NCBI GenBank assembly: GCA_037954235.1 | Contig: JBBMOA010000018.1 | Span: forward strand, 403,501-467,500 | DNA: 64,000 nucleotides | Reading direction: 5' to 3' | DNA from: Aulostomus chinensis | Lineage: Eukaryota > Chordata > Actinopteri > Syngnathiformes > Aulostomidae | Made by a program: the position numbers and the translations under genes | In this document: one piece after another, positions 35,250 through 47,164 of the stretch | How positions within the stretch are numbered: the first letter of the stretch is position 1 | Layout of the letters: the number at the start of each line of letters is the position of its first letter | Notes under the pieces: model-generated | Databases searched by the model: none | Told to the model about the DNA's origin: nothing | Seen by the model: the letters and a program-made list of their open reading frames with translations, nothing else

Positions 35250-38200
35250 CGTACAGGAGACAGGAACTTGTAGGTGAGGTGGGCGTTCTCTGCCAGGACG
35301 TCTGCCGCTAGGTCAAAATACTGGTAGAGGGAGAGTGTGATCAGTGGATCCAACAGTGACATTAATACTGTTTTAATGAAACAGCCCCCCCTCGCCCCAC
35401 CCCCACCCCAGCAGTTCTCTGGGTGGGTTTTACTAAAACCACATGACTCCAGAAACGTATAAACACTGTTCCTCCCCACAAAGCCCCTCGCTGGTTAACA
35501 ATATGGTGGAAAATATGGACAGTCCCCGTTGTGTCCTCTCTATGATGGCCCCCTGAATAATGGCTAATCCTCTATCTGATGCCAAGCAGGACAAGAAAAT
35601 GTCATTAAAGCCGGACGACCCAGGACGCAGCGTTCAAGTCTCCACATGATGACGAGGACACAACACTGGCTGAAGATTCTGACTCAGCAAATGACAAGAT
35701 TCTTATTTGGAAATCATCAGATTACAGTTCGGCGTTTAATACTATAATTCCGGACAGACTCATCACAAAACCGGACACCCTCGGCCTCCCCCCTCTAACA
35801 TGTGCCTGGATCAGAGACTTTCTCACGGACCAACCCCAGACTGTGAGACTTGGCCCCCACCTCTCCTCCACCCGCACGCTGAGCATCGGCTCCCCACAGG
35901 GCTGTGTGCTGAGCCCCCTCCTGTACTGCCTCTACACCCACGACTGCAGCCGGGCTCACAGCGGCAACCTCATCGTGAAGTTTGCCGATGACACGACAGT
36001 GGTCGGGCCCATCTCCAGGGGTGACGAGGCTGCCTACAGGGAGGAAGTCCTGAAGCTGACAGCCTGGTCTTCAGAGAACAACCTCGCTCTCAACACCAAG
36101 AAGACCAGAGAGATCATCATTGACTTCAGGAGGCACTGCACTGACCCAGCCCCCCTTTTCATCAATGGCGAGCAAGTGGAGAGGGTCCATACTTTCAGCA
36201 ATCACCAAGAAGGCTCAGCAGCGGTTACACTTCCTGAGAGTTCTCAGGAAGCACAAACTCAACACCAACCCGCTGCTGACCTTTTACCGCTCATCCATCG
36301 AGGCCCTGCTGACATACTGTATCACGGTGTGGTACGGCAGCTGCACTGCTGCAGACAGGGAGAGGCTGCAGAGGGTGGTGAAGACAGCTCAGAGGATCAT
36401 TGGCTGCCCTCTCCCCTCCCTGACGGACATCTACACCTCACGCTGCCTCAGCAGAGCCAACAACGCCCTCAAAGACAGTTCACACCCTGCTTCTGACCTG
36501 TTCCACCTTCTGCCCTCTGGAAGGCGTTACAGAAGTATTAAAACAAGGACAAATAGATACAAGAACAGCTTCTTTCCAAAAGCCATCACCACCCTTAACT
36601 CACATAAGCAGTAAATTCAACCGACTCACTGTCTGTGCAAATTCCCCATCACATTAAACCGACTCTCTGTGTAAAATCCCTCTGTATGTAGAATACACTG
36701 TGAAATACATACCGTACCTCATTATCATGTCGTATATGTATATATGTGTACTGTACATACCTTTTATATATATATAATTATTTTTTTTTAATCTTCTATA
36801 TTTTTCATATTGTAAATTATTTATTTCCTTATTTTTTTATTTATTCTCTCATTCTTTTCCTTTTATTCTTGCACTGAAAATGGTTCTGGCTCTAATCTCA
36901 TTATACTTGTATAATGACAATAAAAGGCATTCAATTCAATTCAATTCAAAATCTCAGCTGAGTTGGTGTTCATGCATTTGCCCCTAGAACTGATGAAGTG
37001 TATCATAAAGCATGGTAGAAGGCTCATGTGTCCCTGCAGAGGCTGTGTACCTCATGCTTGCAGTAGAGGAGCAGCAGGTTTCCGAAGGTGGCGGGGGGGA
37101 AGGAGGGCTGCTGCAGCAGGAAGGCGAGCTTCTCGAAGCCCTCCGACGGCTTTGTGTCCATGTTGACCAGAGCCTGGTTGTGAAGCGTCACCGGATCCAG
37201 CTCCTGACCAAACACAGCATCAAATCCACTATGAATCACGCTTCAGTCGTCAAACATTCCTACACAACAGGACATGTTTAGCCCTCAATTTAGCCTCACA
37301 GACAGAAGCACTCCCTGACAAGGTCTGGGCACACGCAAGGCTCAACTTAAGTGAGACCTTTATTGCCTCTGTGTGTCTCTGTGGGACAGATCTGTTTCTT
37401 TCTCTTCCCTTTTAATCCTTTTTAATAGCTACCTGTAGCACTGGCAGTGTGCAGGTGGGGGTTAGTGCTGGGGACTGAGATGATTGAAATGGAAGCGATC
37501 AGCTTTATCAACAGCGGTTTACCAAATAGTTCAGTGAAGCTGTGACCCATCCCGCATCCACCAACTTCAGACCTGACGCTAAACTCAGAATTCTAACAGG
37601 TTTAAGGAAGCTGCACTCAAATGTTCTTTATCACCACATCTCAGTTCATGAAAAATACAAAACTCCTTTCCATCAAAAGAAATTCATGTCAACTTTTGTA
37701 AATGTTAATATTTTTGGTCATGACTACCTAACGTTCACTGGACAAGATTATATTGTTGGTAGTGTAATTAGAACTGGCAGCTGATAATCAAGAAGTGTTC
37801 ATGGGTACATTCACATTCAGACATAATCTTAATCTGGTTCTGGTGAACCTGGTTCTGGTGAACCTGGTTCTGGTGAACCTGGTTCTGGTGAACCTGGTTC
37901 TGGTGAACCTGGTTCTGGCCTGTTTGAAGGTGTGACACAAACATGTTCAGTAGGAGGTTTCAATCTCAGCTGAGAGAGAGGCGATGGTCGTTACCTCCTC
38001 TGATCTGGGTGGCATGTCAGTCAAAGCCTCCTGAGCTCCTTTTACTGCACAGATAAAACCAGACATGAAGAAGTCCATCAATCAGAAGTCTAACCTCCTT
38101 GATCCGAGCAGAGCCGTGAGAATGTGATGGAGAAATTCAGTGATCAATACCATGTTACTCATTCTGATACTAGAACTGAAAGAAAATGGAACAGTCTCAG

Positions 38201-41200
38201 ACGTACTTTAAAGGACGGCCAGGCTCCCAGGTTTCTATGTACTTTTTGTTTTAATCCCTGAATCCGTCACGATGTCTCGATGCAAATCAATAAACTATGA
38301 TGTTCAAAAAAGAAAGCATCAAAATCTCTAATACATAAGGAATGCAGGGCCAAATTTACCTCCACCCAGTCTAAACCCACTACCAGCTAGATTGGTTGGC
38401 CCGTTCAGCTGCCAATCAACAGCCGAAACCAGACTGCACCAGATTGGGCAGTTTAGCTGTCCGTCAACAGGCTGAGACCAGGAAGCCCAAAGCGGGTATG
38501 AGGGCCTTGTTGGATCGGTGTTGGGCGAGCAGCATCCAGGAGGACGAGCAGCAGATGAGAGGAGAAGGATGAAAGGCTCGGTGCAGTCCAGGGACTCTTG
38601 GGTTCATTTGCTCGCTGGAGGAGTCGTAAAGAAGCTAAAGGCTGAGCTACGGACGCACAAGTAGCAGCCTCTCTGTTGGACAGGCAAGAAACCCGTTTAC
38701 CGACTTTGCTGGCGAGCTATAGAGGCTACATTAGTGGTAACTTGTTGTCAATATAGGTTGTGAGCTTGAACAACACACTATTTAACGGCTGCTGATCTAT
38801 GTAGTGACATCATTTACCAGGGAGGGCGAGTATCAGAGTATGATTCAAAAAAACAATTTAGACAGATTTATGCCAAATTGTTTGTATATCATGTTTCTTT
38901 TGTAAAATTAAAAATACGTACAAAAAGAAAAAAAAGATCCTTTAAAATACAGTTACCAAAAAAATTAAAGAAATCACGTTAAGAGATCTGAAATTGTCAT
39001 GACTCAAATATGGAGGATGCGTCATCACCAAAATTGTTTTTCTTTGTTAGTAGGATTCAAAATGTTGTGGAATTTTGATAAAATTTGGTAGCATCACAGG
39101 GATGAGGTATATATGTAGTCCAACAGGGAGTTAGCATGTCAAGCATGAGGTGTGTTTGTAGTCCAACAGGATGAAGGAAAGCCACCTTCAACTGAATCTC
39201 TCTAAGACTGAACTTATGGTCTTTCCAGGTTGTCCATCTGTTCAGCCTCAGGTCACTGTCCAACTTGACTCGAGCCTACTTGCGCCCACAAACTCAGCCA
39301 GAAACCTGGGTGTCATGATTGATGACCAGCTGACCTTTAAGGTTCATGTGGCCTCAGTTTCTCGGTCTTGCCGTTACGCCCTCTACAACATCAGGAAGAT
39401 CAGACCCTTCCTGACCCAACAGACCACACAGATTCTGGTTCAGGCTCTTGTCATCTCACACATTGACTACTGCAACTCTCTTCTGGCAGGCCTCCCTGCA
39501 GGCTCATTCAAGCCTCTGCAGATGATCCAGAATGAAGTAGCACGTCTGGTCTTCAACCAGCCCAAAAGGGCTCATGTCACCCCGCTGCTGGTTTCTCTTC
39601 ACTGGCTTCCAGTGGCAGCCAGGATCAAATTCAAGGCACTTCTCTTGGCTCACAAAACAATCCCAAGAACGGCTCCAGCCTACCTGGAATCCCTGATCCA
39701 GGTCTACTCTCCTTCTCGCCCACTACGCTCTGCAGGCGAAAGACGCCTGGTGCTTCCAGCCCAGCGCTGCTCCAAATCTCTAGCCAGACTCTTCTCTTCT
39801 GTTGTTCCCAAATGGTGGAACCAACTACCGAACTCTGTGCGTTCTGCTGAGTCCCTTTCTACTTTTAAGAGACAATTGAAGACTCAATTGTTCAGAGAGC
39901 ACCGAGGCACTGAACCTGACTCTTCTCCTCTTTGGGGTAGAATCAGTCAGAGGGTCCCAGACCCAGCACTCAGTGACTATGTAGCACTAACTGGGTTGTG
40001 TGATGTTGTATGTTTGTCAAAAAAAAAAAAGGGGGGGGAGGGGGGCAACACTTCTTCTGCCACTAGATGGCAGTACCTGTGACCAAATCACAACTGAAGC
40101 ACCTTTGCGCTTCCTATGGGTTTTTCCTTAATTAAGTCTGAATTCTTGCTTGTGTTGTACGTCGCTTTGGACAAAAGCATCTGCTAAATGAAACTGTAGA
40201 ATTGTAGAATTGTAGGAAGCCAGCATGCCAAGCATGAGGTGTGTTTGTAGGAGTTTAACCACAAACCCACTGATTGGGAGAAGAGGGATCCAGATGTTCA
40301 ACAACTAGAACTTTCAAGTTTTACAGCTGGTTCTTGTGTCTCTTCAGATCTAATTTTGGGACTAACCCAGACCAGATCATCGCACCTTGCTGGGAGAATA
40401 CCCTCTACATATTAAGTAGAATTAAAAATGATCAAAGCTGCAAATCAACTTGAAAATGCTGAATAGAATTCAAAATGAAAAAAACAACAAAAAATCTAAA
40501 TAAGATGTAAACAGAGTTTAAGATCAATATTTGAGGGATTCACTGTGGGCGAACTTGAGTATGTATTTTGTTGTTAGTAATTCACAGGTTTAAGATGCTT
40601 CAGTAGACAGTTGATACAGTTAGACAAAAGGGAAGAGGTGAGTCAGCATCAAACCGAAGACTGGGCGATTCCCATGGTGTCCCCCAGCCTCCTGTCCATC
40701 ACAGGTCAGGCATGTCTGATGTCAGATTCCACCTTCCTGCTCGTCTTGTGTGAAAAGGACTTTTCAAAGCTTTGGCCTGAATTTGTATGAGAGACTGAGG
40801 AAAGGTGGGAGGACGCAGCTGCTTGAGAAGATTAAAGGAATAAGTCTTTTCAGTTCAGCTGACTGAAGAGTCAAGTGATCAGCAGAATCATAACCTCTCA
40901 AACACACTGTAGCATCAATTTCACGTGGAAAAAACAAGTGACTGAACTCAAGACGGGTTGGAGTTTAGGCAGGCATCACACAAAGCTGCTGCTACCGATT
41001 ACTGGCAGAGACTTGTCGTACGTGGAGGTGTCAAATTACCATGTTCACAGGGTTTTGTATTTACATCAATACTGTTTAAAAACAGCGACAATACATACCC
41101 GAGCCGACTACGGGGTCATGTGACCTAGAAGTGAACACCGAGCTATCCTTCCCCACGGCCAATCACGGCCAGGCCTTCAAGTGTTTAGTGTGTGTTGGTT

Positions 41201-44200
41201 TCTCTGCATGTCTATAGTGTTTTTCTCAGGTGTATGTGTCTCACCGACCCCAGCAACCCTGACGGACATTCTTACAGTTCTTCAGCTGGTATTCGATGGC
41301 AGCTTTGAGGTTGAATGCTTCGATCAGGGCGCTCTGATGCAGCACCAGCGTGTTGCCCACACTGTGGACGTCAATGCCCTCTGTCTTCATCCCGACACTC
41401 AGCTCTGTCACAGAAATCCACGTGTGTCAAAACACCATTGAATAGTTGGCTGCAGTGTGTGAGTGTGGTGAACAGCTGATGAGCGCGGGGCACCTGGATG
41501 CTCCCTGATGCCTCGCTCGATGATCTCGCCAATGTATTTCAGGGCCTGGGCGTAGTTCTTGGTGCTGTAGTGACACAGAGCCACGTTGTAGGACAAAGCT
41601 GAGAAGACACCAAAGACATCAATATCAACTTCCATCTTTACTACGCATCATTTATCAAAGGCTATAGTTTCAGTGCTGCGTTCTCCCGAGGAGTGTGTTG
41701 GATCCGGGGAGAACGATAAGGCAATCCTGTAGATTCACGCAAAGCTTGATATTGTGATATTGCAGGGTTCTACAGTGACACACTGACCCAGCAGCTGCGT
41801 CACAGCGGTCAGTTATGGAGGCGGGTGAGCATCTTGTGGCTGGACTAGCAAAGGGGCCGTGCTCCCCTGTCAGTGTGGTTGAAATGTTGTCGTAGAAATC
41901 CTCTTGTCACAGAGACTAAATCCCTACACAGCGTTTTCATCTGGCAGGGCAGCGGAGAGCCGCGGTGAAGTGCTGACGCTCCGTGCACACACACACTCAT
42001 CATTTTGAACTCTGACTTCTGCATAAAGTTCACATTTGCTTTTTATGTCATCACAGCTGCCGACTGTGTTAGCGATCAACAGCAGTGATCAACATTCACA
42101 ATGTTATGGTGCTGAGGAATGAACTGGATCAACTAAAAAAGAGCAGAAACCCGAGGCATCAGTACTCAGACAGTATCTCCACTGCACATTCAGGAGTGTG
42201 GATCCGATACCCGGCACGTATCCCAGCAGCTGCATGGCAGACGAGAACTTCTTGCAAGCCTCCTCAAACTTCCCATCCTGGTAAAGCAGACAACCGGCGT
42301 TGTGGATGTAATCCGGGTCGTCCTGAGGCAGCTGCTCCAGCAGCGACTACACACACACATAAATACACACACAATTGTGAGGTTTGTTCTTGATGTGACA
42401 TTCTTTAATCAATCAATAAATCAATCAACACTGTAAATAAGCAAAACGGCGGCTGTGATATCGGTCCTTGTCAATCTCATGCTGCAGCGTGATGGTGTTG
42501 CACTGCTGCAACACCAGTGAAGGTGCGTCCTCACTTTCAAAACATGTCTTCCTGTCTACGTTTCTGAAAGAGGTCGTATCAAGACAGACACACAGGAAAG
42601 AAATTATAGAATGACAAATCATGAGTCTGGCTTGTCACCTTGGAAGCGGAGTAATTTTCCTCACAGTATTTGATGCACGCTTGTAACTTGACCATCTGTG
42701 CCAGAAAGAGAGAGAGAGAGACGGAGAGAGACAGAAAGAGGGACAATGGAGGGGGACAAACAGAGGGGGGGGGGTGATGATAAACCTGAAGGTAAAACAG
42801 GGACATGAGCTGGCAGATCAACAGACACTTCTCAGACTCCACAGCTCTCGTCCAACGTTCATGTGTGAAAAATGAGCAGTGAAATCAAATCAAAATTTAC
42901 TGGCATATATTTACTTGAAATCAACGACAACCTTCATGGTTTGATACACAAAATAAACATCATCAAGTGATGAAATAAATAAAGTCATCAGAGTACATTA
43001 GTCGATATTACGGCGTGAATTAGAGCATGAGGGATTGTTCCATCTTAACTGGACCGTGTACTGCCGACTCTATCACTCAGGTATTTAAGAGGCACATTTC
43101 CAGGAGATGCTTTCGGGCAGTATTTATTTTCCAGAGACATGGAGACGTACCTTGATGTGGCTGACGGGGTTATCCAGGACGAAGGAGGCCTTGGTGGCCT
43201 CGGGGTAAGTTCCAGCTTTGTACAGGGACTGGGCGTAGTACACCTTGTACTCCTCCACCTCTGGATGCAGCTGTGTGAGCTGCTCGTAGCACTCGGCAGC
43301 ACTGGAGAAGTCCTGGATGTGATAGTAGCAGAAGGCCAGCAAAGACAGCGCTGCCCTGGACTGGTACAGAACCAGAACCAGGAGACATAGTCAGTTCAAC
43401 TGAATAACATCCCACACAACAGCTGAGAATATTTACACTGTATTTGTGTCTGCATTGATCACAAAATTATTAACAATAAGTCAACAAATCATTATCCCAA
43501 TGAATATGAATATTTTCACTGTTAATGATTCAAGAAATTGACAGATAATTGTGAAGGTTTCTGTTCTTTTTTCACAGTAAATCAACAGGTCAATCAAGTC
43601 ACTGTTATGTGGATGTTCAGACAAAATGGTTGGCTTCAAAACGGCCATGAACATCACGTCATTTCATTGCAGGACAGTCGCACGTTCGTCAAGACACTGA
43701 CCTTCGTGTGTTTCTGAAGCTGGCTGTTCAAGATGAGGATGGCTTCGACGTACTGGCACTCTTTAATCTGCAGACAGATGAGAATCGACGGAGAAATGAG
43801 GACAGGGTTGGCGTTCTGAAACATTTCTGTCTCCCAATCTCCGGCCTTTACTTTTCAACTGCATTGCGCATCATTTCTCACAGTAAGGCAGCAAATTCAT
43901 GTTAACATCACTGACAAGAAGTTTAGTTCAACAATGAAAAATAAAATTATCATTTTACACCCACAAGATGGGTATATATTTCCAGGGGTTACGGCAGCAA
44001 AGCAGCGCCACGTGATGCATAATTAATACCAGAACACATTCAGCATGAAGTCACCAGACAAATAACTTAAGAGTACAAAATAAATACTAGGAAATATACA
44101 ATGAGAGGAAGTGTAAACTCTACGAAAAACTCAAATACGTCCCCAATAAGCACACGTAGAGATCGTGTGGAAGTGAACTAGTTCGCGGTGGTGGTTGGTG

Positions 44201-44441
44201 GGTGAAACACACGGATCTTAAATAACTAAATTGTTGAGCTGCGTCCTGTTTGAGGCTTTGTCCTCAAACTTGATGCACCGCAATCGAGGCAACAAGATTT
44301 GGCTTAAGCTGGTCCGCGGCGTCGGGACGCCGTCGTGCGGCCGCTAGCTAGGAAGCTAACGCGAAGCTAATAGCAGCGTTTCAAAGTTCTCACCAGTTTG
44401 TAGATTGTGGCCGTGAACTCTCCGTCCTTTATCGTCGTCAT
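30239..44441 (-). CDS. ttc30a: IFT70/TTC30, intraflagellar transport TPR protein
   Basis: IFT70 is a TPR subunit of the IFT-B core that carries cargo into cilia; the zebrafish fleer gene is this family. Exons in transcript order: 44441-44394, 43767-43702, 43360-43151, 42695-42639, 42346-42211, 41598-41494, 41404-41276, 38044-37995, 37203-37051, 35320-35255, 35117-35064, 34754-34689, 34309-34233, 33599-33392, 32392-32321, 32156-32053, 31915-31837, 31096-30967, 30375-30239. GT-AG and frame hold throughout, giving 648 aa (human 665). Landmarks: DGEFTATIYKL, AALSLLAFCYYHIQDF, YYAQSLYKAGTYPEA, GCLLYQDGKFEEACKKF, EGIDVHSVGNTLVLHQSALI, LDPVTLHNQAL, FGNLLLLYCKHEYFDLAADV, MAQAKIYWNRENF, KLNVAHVLFMQNKYKEAIGF, FHLCIVNLVIGTLYCAKGNY and KNTVTYEARLLKAL. 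TPR-type helices run most of the length. The start is shorter than human by about five residues. The a/b paralogue is not decided. Confidence 0.95.
30600..30890 (+). repeat. Dispersed GTTAGCTTCAAGCTAA repeat, longest copy
   Basis: Contains AACCACAAGAGTTCTAGTGA, TGGATCAAGGAGACCTGGAT, GGACAGTTTAGCTGCTGTTA, GTTAGCTTCAAGCTAAAC and TGCATCCTGGAGTCAC in this order. The same blocks, same order, recur at 56560-56775 and 63486-63775, with a fragment at 11925-12035. It lies in the last ift70 intron. No coding or terminal-repeat structure is obvious. Confidence 0.75.
30912..30958 (+). repeat. (GT)n microsatellite downstream of ift70 exon 18
   Basis: 47 bp. In the ift70 transcript it reads (CA)n and begins eight nt after the start of the final intron (GTAAGTCT, then CACACA). 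Confidence 0.95.
31099..31140 (+). repeat. (CA)n microsatellite at ift70 exon 18 acceptor
   Basis: 42 bp. In the ift70 transcript it reads (GU)n and runs straight into the acceptor TGTAG of the exon at 31096-30967, in the place of a polypyrimidine tract. Confidence 0.95.
33103..33140 (+). repeat. Poly-C followed by (AC)n
   Basis: About 14 C, then (AC)n, in an ift70 intron. The same compound form occurs at 52116-52157. Confidence 0.9.
35204..35245 (+). repeat. (GT)n microsatellite at an ift70 donor
   Basis: 42 bp. In transcript sense it is (CA)n starting nine nt after the donor GTACGTTTTA of the exon 35320-35255. Confidence 0.95.
35700..36952 (+). mobile_element. Rex1/CR1-like LINE remnant in ift70 intron
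   Basis: Plus-strand RT remnant: DYSSAFNTIIPDRL, GSPQGCVLSPLLYCLYTHDC, the catalytic-site block KFADDTTVVGPISRGDEAAY, LTAWSSENNLALNTKKT, then in another frame KKAQQRLHFLRVLRKHKLNT, LLTFYRSSIEALLTYCITVW, LQRVVKTAQRIIGC and LLPSGRRYRSIKTRTNRYKN. The part that normally joins these two blocks is deleted near 36195 and the frame shifts, so the copy is dead. It is 5' truncated and ends in AATAAAAGGC plus an (ATTCA)n tail, typical of the group. It is antisense to ift70. Confidence 0.85.
37833..37920 (+). repeat. 15-bp tandem repeat CTGGTTCTGGTGAAC
   Basis: About six perfect units in an ift70 intron. Confidence 0.95.
38200..39132 (+). other. ift70 intron sequence, no feature seen
   Basis: No exon, LINE protein block or tandem array is recognised here. 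The stretch at 38880-38960 is simply A/T-rich. Confidence 0.4.
39162..40221 (+). mobile_element. L2-type LINE 3' end with intact partial ORF
   Basis: An open frame of 303 codons (39171-40082) encodes the C-terminal part of a fish L2 reverse transcriptase: LNLSKTELMVFPG, NLGVMIDDQLTFKVHVASVS, ALYNIRKIRPFLTQQTTQ, HIDYCNSLLAGLPAGSFKPL, RLVFNQPKRAHVTPLLVSLH and RWWNQLP-like KWWNQLPNSVRSAESLSTF. The 3' end carries the L2 tail motif CGCTTTGGACAAAAGCATCT GCTAAATGAA and a short (GTAGAATT)n. Flanks at 39133-39161 and 40222-40250 are a 29-bp direct repeat with one mismatch. The upstream RT half is absent, so it cannot move on its own. It lies in ift70 intron 7. Confidence 0.85.
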
Positions 44442-44564
44442 CGTTTCCAGTGAGTATTTAACAGCCACAAACTAACTGAAAAAAATCTCGGACTTTCCGA
44501 ACTCTTACAAGTTGCATTAGGCTAACAGGCTAACAAGCTAGCAGCAGTGCAGAGGAAGCTTCTG

Positions 44565-44577
44565 GTTACCTAGCAAC
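44565..44577 (-). promoter_or_regulatory. RFX X-box in ift70 promoter
   Basis: GTTACC T AGCAAC fits the X-box consensus GTNRCC-N(0-3)-RGYAAC at every position. It lies 124 bp upstream of the ift70 ATG, the usual place in ciliary genes controlled by RFX factors. Confidence 0.8.
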
Positions 44578-44720
44578 AGGACGGTCCGGCCATAGAAATG
44601 TTGACGGACGTGTGACGTGTTTGGACAGTTGAGCATCAAGCTCCTCCCCAAACCTGTTTCACACCCAAATGTCCCAAAATAATAACGGAGCTGTGGGATG
44701 GGCCAGTTACTAATAACGAA

Positions 44721-44755
<35 letters not shown>
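44721..44755 (+). repeat. (GAT)n microsatellite
   Basis: About twelve GAT units upstream of ift70, just before the interspersed repeat at 44800. Confidence 0.95.
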
Positions 44756-44757
<2 letters not shown>

Positions 44758-44799
44758 GTGATGTTTAATCCACCAACCACCACCGCTAACTAGTTCACC

Positions 44800-45150
44800 T
44801 TGGCCCCCATCAAGAAGGTTGTGGGTGGAGCAGTGGTCCTCCCTGTGGCCCCCAGCAAGAAGGTTGTGGGTGGAGCCCCGGCTGCAGCACGGGGTCTTTC
44901 TGGGTGAGTCTCCATGTTCTCCCTGTTCCTGCTGGGTTCTCTCTGGTACTCCAGCTTCCTCCACAGTCCAAAGACATCAAGAGGGACCAGGTTGATCCAG
45001 ACTCTAAATTGACCGTAGGCGTGGCTGGGAGAGCCAATGGTTGTCTGTCTCTATGTGTTGGCCCTGCCATGGACTGGTGACCTGTCCAGGGGGAAGGCTG
45101 CTGGGATAGGCTCCACCCCCACCACCCTCAACAGGAGGAGAGGGGGAACA
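44800..45150 (+). repeat. Fish interspersed repeat copy with two head units
   Basis: Two head units (44805-44875), then the body with CTCTAAATTGACCGTAGGCG and GCTGGGATAGGCTCCACC, then the tail GGGGGAACATGGAGGGATGG. The tail microsatellite continues without a break into the 2 kb satellite that follows. Confidence 0.9.
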
Positions 45151-47115
45151 TGGAGGGATGGATGGATGGAGGGATGGATGATGGATGGGTGGATGGATGG
45201 AGGGGTGGATGGATGGATGATGGATGGATGGATGGATGGAGGGGTGGATGGATGATGGATGGATGGAGGGGTGGATGGATGATGGATGGATGGAGGGGTG
45301 GATGGGTGATGGATGGATGGAGGGGTGGATGGATGGATGATGGATGGATGGAGGGGTGGATGGATGGAGGGATGGATGATGGAGAGGTGGATGGATGATG
45401 GATGGAGGGGTGGATGGATGATGGATGGGTGGATGGATGGGTGGATGGATGATGGATGCATGATGAAGGGGTGGATGGATGATGGATGCATGACGGATGG
45501 GTGGATGGATGATGGATGGATGATGGATGCATGATGGATGGGTGGATGGATGATGGATGCATGATGGATGCATGATGAAGGGGTGGATGGATGATGGATG
45601 CATGATGGATGCATGATGGATGGGTGGATGGATGATGGATGCATGATGGATGCATGATGGAGGGGTGGATGGATGATGGATGGATGATGGATGGATGGAT
45701 GCATGATGGATGGGTGGATGGATGCATGATGGAGGGGTGGATGGATGATGGATGCATGATGGATGCATGATGGATGGGTGGATGGATGATGGATGCATGA
45801 TGGATGCATGATGGAGGGGTGGATGGATGATGGATGGATGATGGATGGATGGATGCATGATGGATGGGTGGATGGATGCATGATGGAGGGGTGGATGGAT
45901 GATGGATGCATGATGGAGGGGTGGGTGGATGATGGATGCATGATGGAGGGGTGGATGGATGATGGATGCATGATGGATGCATGATGGAGGGGTGGATGGA
46001 TGATGGATGCATGATGGAGGGGTGGATGGATGATGGATGCATGATGGATGCATGATGGAGGGGTGGATGGATGATGGATGCATGATGGATGCATGATGGA
46101 GGGGTGGATGGATGATGGATGCATGATGGAGGGGTGGATGGATGATGGATGCATGATGGAGGGGTGGATGGATGCATGCTGGAGGGGTGGATGGATGATG
46201 GATGGATGATGGATGCATGATGGAGGGGTGGATGGATGATGGATGCATGATGGAGGGGTGGATGGATGATGGATGCATGATGGAGGGGTGGATGGATGAT
46301 GGATGCATGATGGATGCATGATGGAGGGGTGGATGGATGATGGATGGATGATGGATGCATGATGGAGGGGTGGATGGATGATGGATGCATGATGGAGGGG
46401 TGGATGGATGATGGATGCATGATGGAGGGGTGGATGGATGCATGCTGGAGGGGTGGATGGATGATGGATGCATGATGGAGGGGTGGATGGATGATGGATG
46501 GATGATGGATGCATGATGGAGGGGTGGATGGATGATGGATGCATGATGGAGGGGTGGATGGATGATGGATGGATGATGGATGCATGATGGAGGGGTGGAT
46601 GGATGATGGATGCATGATGGATGCATGATGGAGGGGTGGATGGATGATGGATGGATGATGGATGCATGATGGAGGGGTGGATGGATGATGGATGCATGAT
46701 GGAGGGGTGGATGGATGATGGATGCATGATGGAGGGGTGGATGGATGCATGCTGGAGGGGTGGATGGATGATGGATGCATGATGGAGGGGTGGATGGATG
46801 ATGGATGGATGATGGATGCATGATGGAGGGGTGGATGGATGATGGATGCATGATGGAGGGGTGGATGGATGATGGATGGATGATGGATGCATGATGGAGG
46901 GGTGGATGGATGATGGATGGATGATGGATGCATGATGGAGGGGTGGATGGATGATGGATGGATGATGGATGCATGATGGAGGGGTGGATGGATGATGGAT
47001 GCATGATGGAGGGGTGGATGGATGATGGATGGATGATGGATGCATGATGGAGGGGTGGATGGAGGGGTGGATGGATGATGGATGCATGATGGATGCATGA
47101 TGGAGGGGTGGATGG
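45150..47115 (+). repeat. 2 kb GGATG-type satellite
   Basis: The first 400 bp is a loose (GGATGGATGATGGATG GAGGGGT)n. From about 45450 it settles into a 30-bp unit, GATGCATGATGGAGGGGTGG plus ATGGATGATG, mixed with longer variants carrying extra GGATGATG blocks. Because the unit has no stop codon on the minus strand, frames of 650-680 codons rich in His-Pro-Ser-Ile run through it. They are not genes. Confidence 0.95.
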
Positions 47116-47164
47116 ATTAATAAGGAATTGAATAAATTAAAGCGTGGTTGGGCAGAAATCCACG

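Noticed and set aside
37995..38044. Alternative acceptor for this ift70 exon at 38039 (AAAAG|GAG)
   Set aside because: It creates a TGA with the T carried over from the previous exon. The acceptor at 38045 (TGCAG|TAA) gives Leu-Lys-Gly and exactly the family spacing.
45004..47098. Three overlapping minus-strand open frames of 656-678 codons rich in His, Pro, Ser and Ile
   Set aside because: They are the same GGATG satellite read in three phases, lacking stops by composition. There are no splice signals or a non-repetitive domain.
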